Position numbers and translations under genes: made by a program
Notes under the pieces: model-generated
What the model was told of the DNA's origin: nothing
Seen by the model: the letters and a program-made list of their open reading frames with translations, nothing else
The model's database searches: none
Source of the DNA: UBA6164 sp964344155
GTDB lineage: Bacteria; Patescibacteriota; Gracilibacteria; BD1-5; UBA6164
Assembly: GCA_964344155.1 (NCBI GenBank)
Contig: CAYFMG010000035.1
Span: 1 to 8,401, forward strand
Reading direction: 5' to 3'
Length of the DNA: 8,401 nt
Part shown: positions 6,057 through 8,401 of the stretch, piece by piece
Layout of the letters: every line of letters starts with the position of its first letter
How positions within the stretch are numbered: the first letter of the stretch is position 1

Positions 6057-8401
6057 TTATTGCATATTCTTACTACTCAGAGCTTTGAATCATGTTGGTG
6101 GACAGTATTTAAACTTCCCTCCTGCATTTGTACAATCTTGCAATCATGATTGTCATCATTGACCGAAGTTATACTTAAAAGTATGTCCTCATGTACTTGA
6201 TGCATTTCATGTATATGATTTAAAGTTTCATGTTATACCTGAGTGGATATATCATGTTCCATTTATTGGATCTCATACTCCATTTCATCCATCTTGCCAT
6301 ACTCAATTTGTTGATACATACCATTTTCAACTATCCATATCAACTGCTACTCATACTATATCTCATACTGTAAATCTTGCATTTGTAGCTGATCATGTTG
6401 TATTTAGATCCCGAGTTTCTCAGTCTGATCATCTTATATGGTATAATTTTGTTTTATCATCTGTCCATATACCTACTTGATGGTATCATCCATTACTAGA
6501 TGTTGTTCCATCCAGAGATACTTCCCAATACCATTTTCCAGAGCTTACATATTCTGTAGAAATAGCTTTTCATGTAGCGGCTGATGCTGGTATTGTTCAC
6601 CCAAGGTTTCATTCAAAGAATGTTGTAGAAGTACTATTACTATCTTTAGCATCTAACACCGCAAAATTATTTGTTGGACTATCAAGCATCACATTAAATT
6701 TTGCAGTATCAATATGACTTGCTCTTAAAGGAATTCAATCAATTATTACTTCAAAAAGACGAGACTCATGAGATCATGATACATGAGGTGAAAGAGCTAA
6801 TGTATTTAAAGTTCATGGTGTATTTGTAGTATATGATTTATGCCGACGTGCATCATAAGGAGATCATTCTGTTGCTTGTGCTGTTACATTAGAACCATTA
6901 ATTGTTAATACAGTTCAAGAAGAAGGATTTCACAAATTTCAGTTTGCCATATTACCGTAAATAACTTTTAGTGTATTATAAGAAATACCTTGAGTAAATG
7001 TAATATTTGCTCAATCATTAGTATTTGCTGCTGTAGTAGTATCTCCAATTCCATCAAAAGCACCATCTACATTTGTTCATGAATAAGTATAGGAAACTGA
7101 ATTTACATTATTTCCATCCCAATCATTCCCTTTCCCACTTGTATCTTTTCATACATTAGTACTATCACTGAAATCAAGCTTAAAACCATTTGTACCATAA
7201 GTTCATGCATAGGCCTTCGGCACCCAAGTACCATTATCATCCATACCAAAACTACTCGGATCCAACGCTTGTCAGTCTATAAAGTTTATGTTTGACATGT
7301 AACCGTCATAAAAAATTGGATTTGGATATCATTCAAAATGACCTATTCTCTCTGTAACACCACTATTTAAATCAAAATCATAATTCAAAGAAGGATAAGC
7401 ATCCCAACTAGAATCTAAATAATCTGTTTGTTGTCTAACTCAATCAACAAAAATCTTAACTCTGTCTGTTTCTGTAGGATTTGTTGAATCTACTGTGAAA
7501 GTTAAATGATACCAAACAGAAGGGTTATTAAAAGCCATTTGAGTAAGTAATTTTACATTATATCATCCATTATAATCATAAAAGAAAAGTTGATTTGATG
7601 TTGGAAATATATGTACCGCTGTTGCAGCTCATGCATATGAAGTGCTAAATAAAGCTACTCTATTAGAGTCTGGTAAGTTCCCTCTCTTCACCCATCCACT
7701 CCATGTCCAAGTTTTTCTGTTCCCGGCTGTTGCTGGTGTTCTTGATAGGTAAGCTTGGTCATCATCATTAAATCTTAGTGAGTTTTGGATATCTAGGATT
7801 TGTGTACATGTTCCGTTGTCATTTGCGTAGTTTTGATTACATGTCCATGTACAGTTTGATGGTGTTGACCAGGCTGCCCCATCCCAGGTAACTGTTACAT
7901 TTACTACATTGTACGTACTGTTTGCTGGTGCTCATGATTGTGTACATGGTTGTGACCCCGTATCACTTGTACATACTCCACTTTCATCATGATAACCTGT
8001 GTTACATGATAAACTTGTAGTTTGTCCGATATCTTCTAGTGTTCCATTGTTACATCTATATGTATCTGTTATCATTGTTGTTGACTCTGTTGTAATTGTA
8101 CCTGTACTTGTGTGTGAACTTGTTTGTAAGTGTGATAATTGTGGTATTGCGTGTCAGTCTTGTGTTGTTGCTAAACATCATGTATAGGTAACTGCTGTTG
8201 TTGCTATACTTATACTATCACTTGTTAAGCTTTTCTTTGATCAGTAGATCACTGCTCTTGTTACACTCTCTTGTTGTGTTGCATCATTTGGATCTAAGTT
8301 AGCTAGTCTTGATATACTTGAATCTGTTACTATGTCTGTTCAAGTGTAAGCATTTTTTAGTTTTGTTAGTAATGCTTGTTGTTTTGTTGTGTCTGTTGCT
8401 A
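6057..8401 (-). CDS. Large surface protein with Cys-rich, LamG-like and SPRY domains (5' end outside window)
   Basis: One frame with TGA as Gly runs from the right edge to TAA at 6057-6059, giving 781 complete codons of the C-terminal part. In protein order: a Thr/Ser-rich segment (8401 to about 8180); a cysteine-rich segment with eight Cys (8177-7806), including NCTWTCNQNYANDNGTC; a LamG/concanavalin-like domain (about 7780-7160) with SLRFN, YLSRTP, TWTWSGWVKRG, WYHLTF, IFVDG and MSNINFIDGQALDPSSFG; a beta-rich linker (about 7150-6650) ending in FEVIIDGIPL; and a SPRY-like domain (about 6545-6140) with SGKWYWEVSL, VGIW, GVAVDMDSGKWYVSTNGVW and YNFGQ. It closes with PPTGFKALSSKNMQ. The LamG-linker-SPRY order and the closing motif match virion or tail-fibre-like proteins of marine phages, as I recall them. 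The paired cysteines and lectin fold suggest an extracellular binding protein. No C-terminal membrane helix or LPXTG-type anchor is present. An adhesin of a host-attached cell is the likely role; a prophage gene is the alternative, but no other phage gene is nearby. Confidence 0.85.

Noticed and set aside
7834..7856. Palindrome-like TACATGTCCATGTA in the surface protein gene
   Set aside because: It follows from the codons of the CTWTC segment in a coding region, and no regulatory role is supported.
1..8401. CRISPR array, tRNA or rRNA genes, transposase or inverted-repeat insertion sequence
   Set aside because: No regularly spaced repeats, cloverleaf, rRNA motifs or transposase-like frame were seen on either strand.

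Overview
The window is AT-rich and reads correctly only if in-frame TGA is glycine (genetic code 25). The clearest proof is the translation initiation factor IF-2 gene on the minus strand, where the invariant first glycine of GHVDHGKT is TGA. This use of UGA is known from Candidatus Absconditabacteria (SR1) and Gracilibacteria (BD1-5) of the Patescibacteria/CPR, so the source is very probably one of these small, host-dependent bacteria. TAA and TAG are the only stops used. Under the standard code every long gene falls into short pieces.

Left part, plus strand: the 3' end of an unrecognised membrane protein (to 209), then a membrane-anchored TPR protein (277-1788) overlapping by 8 bases a small coiled-coil protein of unknown function (1781-2323). 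A perfect 40-bp palindrome (2321-2360) ends this pair. It is followed by a GC-rich hairpin flanked by 17-bp direct repeats (2346-2460), lying between convergent transcription units.

Middle, minus strand: infB (2897-5314, 805 aa) followed 24 bases later by a stand-alone cyclic-nucleotide-binding-domain protein (2456-2872), probably one operon. A promoter candidate for infB overlaps the U-tract of the terminator of the gene upstream. That upstream gene (5444-5934) is a small unrecognised frame broken by two single-base shifts, both in A-runs of the coding strand. It still has a good promoter and a terminator.

Right part, minus strand: the C-terminal 781 codons of a large, probably extracellular protein (6057-8401, start outside the window). 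It has a Thr/Ser-rich segment, a cysteine-rich segment, a LamG-like lectin fold, a beta-rich linker and a SPRY domain. The last three, with the ending NFGQ...PPTGFKAL, resemble virion or tail-fibre-like proteins of marine phages. In a host-attached bacterium an adhesin role is plausible but is inference.

No tRNA, rRNA, CRISPR array, transposase or restriction gene was seen. The left and middle parts are mostly housekeeping or unknown genes. The most unusual items are the phage-like surface protein, the broken gene with two A-run frameshifts, and the repeat-flanked hairpin.
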